From Paenibacillus sp. A3 (GTDB lineage: Bacteria > Bacillota > Bacilli > Paenibacillales > NBRC-103111), in NCBI RefSeq assembly GCF_001399685.1, contig NZ_JTHN01000208.1:1-32652 (forward strand): 32,652 bases of DNA, read 5' to 3'. The stretch's first letter is position 1, and each line of letters opens with the position of its first letter. The position numbers and the translations under genes were made by a program. Below the pieces are notes generated by a model. That model saw nothing but the letters and a program-made list of their open reading frames with translations, was not told where the DNA came from and searched no databases. This document shows, piece after piece, positions 30,165 through 32,652 of the stretch.

Positions 30165-30884
30165 TCATGAAAAATTATTATTAAAACAATCATCAGATTC
30201 ACATTTAACCTTATACCATTGATAGCCATATTCAGTTATGTTTGATTGAATCAATAGTCTGCTACCACAGCGAATACAAGTATATTCTGTTCGACTATCT
30301 CTTTTATATTGTGCTAGACACGTCTCTGCGTGTTCTACCTCATTGATTATAAGCTTGAGAGCATGATCACTTATGTCGAAAGGTTTCATGTTACCTCTTC
30401 TTGCATCAATTGTACGAGAGAAAGCTCCAAATCCACCAACCAGTTCGTGGTGATGAGTGCTGATCTGCCCACCGCCTCTTTCAAACAACTTGATCATCGG
30501 ATCATAAATATCTGGAAACTGCAATGCAATCAAGTTGCCGCTATCAAGCAGAGAACACCATCTCAGATAGTGGATGCTAAATAATTTCATAAGCATAATA
30601 TCTATTTCTTTAAAGTGTGGAAATTTTATTAGGAAATTGTCCCATTCATTTTCATCCATTTTATACCCAATCAACATGTCCATTCCCACATAAATACTTG
30701 TGGCTTCGATTGATAAAAACTGCAAAAAAACGCCAACTCTTCGGTAATACTCAGCAATTAATATAGAATCTGCTTCATATTCTCCTCTAGATCTTACCTC
30801 TTCATATCTTTTTTTTGAAATTCCAATGTATAGATTCGCATCAATACTCTTAATTCTCTCTACAGCTTCTTCGTAATAACTCAT
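30165..30884 (-). CDS. Hypothetical protein with C-terminal zinc-ribbon-like end
   Basis: The largest gene of the minus-strand island, 239 aa. Residues 1-190 are mostly helical (DSILIAEYYRRVGVFLQFLS, WDNFLIKFPHFKEIDIMLMK), with a glycine and histidine loop GGGQISTHHHELVGGFGAFS. The end has CIRCGSRLL and, 25 residues on, KCESDDC, a four-cysteine arrangement like a zinc ribbon. No family is recognised. No signal peptide is present. GGGGGGATC lies upstream of the ATG at 30884. Because it is longer than its neighbours, it could be an effector or an enzyme, but nothing proves this. Confidence 0.7.
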   Translation of the reverse strand: MSYYEEAVERIKSIDANLYIGISKKRYEEVRSRGEYEADSILIAEYYRRVGVFLQFLSIEATSIYVGMDMLIGYKMDENEWDNFLIKFPHFKEIDIMLMKLFSIHYLRWCSLLDSGNLIALQFPDIYDPMIKLFERGGGQISTHHHELVGGFGAFSRTIDARRGNMKPFDISDHALKLIINEVEHAETCLAQYKRDSRTEYTCIRCGSRLLIQSNITEYGYQWYKVKCESDDCFNNNFS

Positions 30885-30944
30885 GAAGATCCCCCCGACA
30901 TAAACTCACAAACTTAGTTTCCGTCTCCAAATAAAAGACTCGTT

Positions 30945-31214
30945 TTATTCCATTTTGCCTTTAATCTTTATCATAATCAATTTGTGTGCGGTAATCTGCA
31001 GTGCAAAATGCTGATATAATTTTAGTTTTGAGTAGTTTCTTTTATAAGGAATTTCATAGTCATCTAGTAATCGATAAATAACTTCTTTACTAACGTATGA
31101 AGTGTTTACGTAAGCAAATAGCTCTTCGGGTGTACAGCTCTCCAATGTTTCAATATATTGCTTCCAATACAAATACTCTTTTTGAAACTCATCTTGCGTT
31201 TCTTCTTCAATCAT
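30945..31214 (-). CDS. Hypothetical protein, 89 aa
   Basis: Small helical, charged protein: QKEYLYWKQYIETLESCTPE, then ELFAYVNTSYVSKEVIYRLL, DDYEIPYKRNYSKLKLYQHF and a basic tail. The family is not recognised. A GGGGG run lies about nine bases before the ATG at 31214. It is within the minus-strand island. Confidence 0.65.
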   Translation of the reverse strand: MIEEETQDEFQKEYLYWKQYIETLESCTPEELFAYVNTSYVSKEVIYRLLDDYEIPYKRNYSKLKLYQHFALQITAHKLIMIKIKGKME

Positions 31215-31249
31215 AAAAATATCCCCCTCTATCGAATGAAAGAATTGTT

Positions 31250-31771
31250 TTATTTTGAATCGTTACTTTCATTTAAATGATCATTAGCTATCCATGAAAG
31301 AAAGAATGAATCTGATCCACCCATTGCAACAACTTCGTTTTTAAATAGCATTACACCAAAACCGTGCTCTTCATCCCACGAGCAATCAAATTCAAACCCA
31401 ATATAAGCAATGCCATCCTTGATTACATCTAAGATATGAACTCTTGCTAAACTGATTAAGGGCTTTAGATCATTAACACAAGTTAAATCTGGCATAAATT
31501 CATCATCTTCATCATCGCAATATTTTGCTTGAAAACCACTATATTCTTCAAATAACTCTTGTAGTATTACATTCTTAATTTCTTCTTGATTAGATACAAT
31601 AAAATCATACGTATCTATTAATTCGCCGAGTAGAGGTGAATTTATGTCTCCACCAAAATTTACTTCATAAACATCGTCTGAGTCTGAAGTAAATTCATTC
31701 CAAACGGGTAGATTTATCATCCCTTTATATCCAAATTCATCTAATGTGAGATCTAATATTTGCTTTGTCAT
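31250..31771 (-). CDS. DUF6985-like protein
   Basis: A 173-aa acidic soluble protein. The end has the pattern of the DUF6985 group: YIGFEFDCSWDEEHGFGVML, FKNEVVAMGGSDSFFLSW. The middle is acidic (DDEDDEFMPDL), with a helix LKPLISLARVHIL. Relatives are small orphan proteins near toxin and immunity genes; activity is unknown. ATG at 31771 is chosen over a TTG three codons earlier; neither has a strong ribosome site. Confidence 0.65.
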   Translation of the reverse strand: MTKQILDLTLDEFGYKGMINLPVWNEFTSDSDDVYEVNFGGDINSPLLGELIDTYDFIVSNQEEIKNVILQELFEEYSGFQAKYCDDEDDEFMPDLTCVNDLKPLISLARVHILDVIKDGIAYIGFEFDCSWDEEHGFGVMLFKNEVVAMGGSDSFFLSWIANDHLNESNDSK

Positions 31772-31831
31772 CAGTGTCAACTACCTTCAAAATGTTTTTT
31801 TAATCAGATAAAAGTATTATTTCATCTGTAG

Positions 31832-32173
31832 TCACTCAGGAACATCAATGTACTCCGACACTCTAGATTGAAGAATTTCAATAAGATCTTCATCCATATA
31901 CTGATAATCATCAGGAATATCTAAACAGATTAATTTCTTATTCAAGAGTTCATTATTAAATTTATCCCTCAACCTGCGCACATGCTTCTTCTCCATTACA
32001 AAGATAATATCTGCCCATCCAACATGACCGCTTGTAACTTTAATTCGTGCACTATCTTCTGTTCCAGCAGATCTAACGACATAACCGTTGATTCCATGAA
32101 ATATCTTTTCTGCTGTCAAACTACGCCACTTGTTTCTGCTACAAACAAAAAGTAACTTAATCTTCTTCACCAT
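31832..32173 (-). CDS. Low-molecular-weight phosphotyrosine phosphatase-like protein
   Basis: A 113-aa protein with the phosphatase loop near the start: LLFVCSRNKWRSLTAEKIF, in which C11 and R17 form the C-x5-R signature followed by S. In LMW-PTPs the late 'DP' general acid is at about 120; here the equivalent place reads CLDIPDDYQYMD, which may provide it. The protein is shorter than classical LMW-PTPs (about 150) and belongs to a small branch often annotated as phosphatase. Activity is likely but unproven. ATG at 32173 has a weak site. Confidence 0.75.
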   Translation of the reverse strand: MVKKIKLLFVCSRNKWRSLTAEKIFHGINGYVVRSAGTEDSARIKVTSGHVGWADIIFVMEKKHVRRLRDKFNNELLNKKLICLDIPDDYQYMDEDLIEILQSRVSEYIDVPE

Positions 32174-32247
32174 CCATACTTCTTATGAAATATTTGATTT
32201 ATCGGCTAGCAATATAAGCAAAATCAATTGTCGGCATGACTTCTAAT

Positions 32248-32481
32248 TTACTCACTATCTACCCAATTAAACTCTATACTTTCGCAATGTAATCTCTTTC
32301 TTACCCATGCCTCAACTTCTCTTTTCGAGTAAAGATGAATTGAAGAGGTATATACTACCTCTGACTTTTCCCTAATCTCAGCTTCGAATAGAAATTCATC
32401 ATATGATGGGGAATAAATACGATTTACAGTAATGGTATAAAGAATGTTATTTACAATAACCTGAGAAGTCCATTCATCCAT
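32248..32481 (-). CDS. Hypothetical protein, 77 aa
   Basis: Small soluble protein of alternating strands and one helix: TSQVIVNNILYTITVNRIYS, DEFLFEAEIREKSEVVYTSS, then KREVEAWVRKRLHCE. Its family is not recognised. GAGGTG lies just before the ATG at 32481. It belongs to the minus-strand run. Confidence 0.62.
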   Translation of the reverse strand: MDEWTSQVIVNNILYTITVNRIYSPSYDEFLFEAEIREKSEVVYTSSIHLYSKREVEAWVRKRLHCESIEFNWVDSE

Positions 32482-32514
32482 TCCAGCACCTCATATCACA
32501 TTGAAATTGTTGTT

Positions 32515-32652
32515 TTATTGTCTCTCTGAACTCTTAACGAACTTTATCATCAATACACCATCTTGCAGCTCAGCAGAATAACAATTTTCGTTTAAATTTT
32601 CAGTTGAAAATTGATATTCGAGAATTGCATCTGCCATTTCTTGAGTGAGTCT
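32515..32652 (-). CDS. Partial hypothetical protein (C-terminal part)
   Basis: A frame open from the right edge to a stop at 32515-32517 reads RLTQEMADAILEYQFSTENL, then NENCYSAELQDGVLMIKFVK and SSERQ. Only the last 45 residues are in the window; the start is off the edge. Function cannot be told. Confidence 0.5.
   Translation of the reverse strand, partial: RLTQEMADAILEYQFSTENLNENCYSAELQDGVLMIKFVKSSERQ

Overview
The window looks like chromosome from a Bacillales Gram-positive, most likely Paenibacillus or a close relative. The signs are strong GGAGG ribosome sites, frequent GTG and TTG starts, a YkkC/YkkD-type SMR pair, SUKH (SMI1/KNR4) immunity proteins, and sigma-D-like promoters. No rRNA, tRNA, CRISPR array, IS element or integrase was seen. 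The taxonomic call is inference from gene content and style. The left part is moderately GC-rich. From about 23.2 kb rightwards the DNA is visibly more AT-rich, made of short genes, and reads as an accessory region.

Layout. 1-2.2 kb: the tail of an MDR-type quinone oxidoreductase, an APH-fold phosphotransferase and a CmcI-like methyltransferase. 2.26-4.53 kb: a minus-strand block with a colicin-E-immunity-like protein, a DUF3267 membrane protein, an Imm48-like protein and a SUKH protein, with no toxin gene beside them. 4.68-7.16 kb: a small Sm-like protein, a universal stress protein, and a tightly packed three-gene unit (ART-like/HEAT-like protein, DUF6953-like protein, unknown). 7.2-8.9 kb: a ykkCD-like SMR pair divergent from a LysR regulator, with palindromes between them. 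8.9-13.5 kb: a GNAT acetyltransferase, an unknown protein, a macro-domain protein next to a PD-(D/E)XK-like protein, an ankyrin-repeat protein, and a DUF1266 protein behind a sigma-D-like promoter. 13.6-18.5 kb: a small secreted ORF, a 220-aa unknown coupled to a SUKH-3 protein, a membrane-protein remnant, a CPBP protease, an RDD protein and a DUF2262-like protein. 18.7-25.1 kb: mainly metabolic and regulatory genes, including a polysaccharide deacetylase, a methyltransferase, a GNAT protein, a Nudix hydrolase, a LysE exporter with its AraC regulator, and an MGT-family glycosyltransferase.

25.2-28.8 kb: two further sigma-D-like promoters, the second leading into a six-gene plus-strand unit (unknown 170-aa protein, beta-propeller lipoprotein, two-TM protein, two paralogous small membrane proteins, DUF7716-like protein). 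28.8-32.65 kb: a run of eleven small minus-strand genes, including a DUF6985-like protein, a cysteine-rich protein, a CX5R phosphatase-like protein and two genes that look frameshifted in homopolymers, continuing off the right edge.

The main theme is scattered immunity-type genes (Im-like, Imm48-like, SUKH, SUKH-3, possibly the ankyrin, DUF2262, DUF6985 and DUF7716 proteins) without recognisable toxins. This resembles polyimmunity arrays kept against toxins of competing kin. The most unusual signal is three matches to the motility sigma factor (sigma-D) promoter, two of them sharing extra upstream sequence, in front of genes of unknown function.
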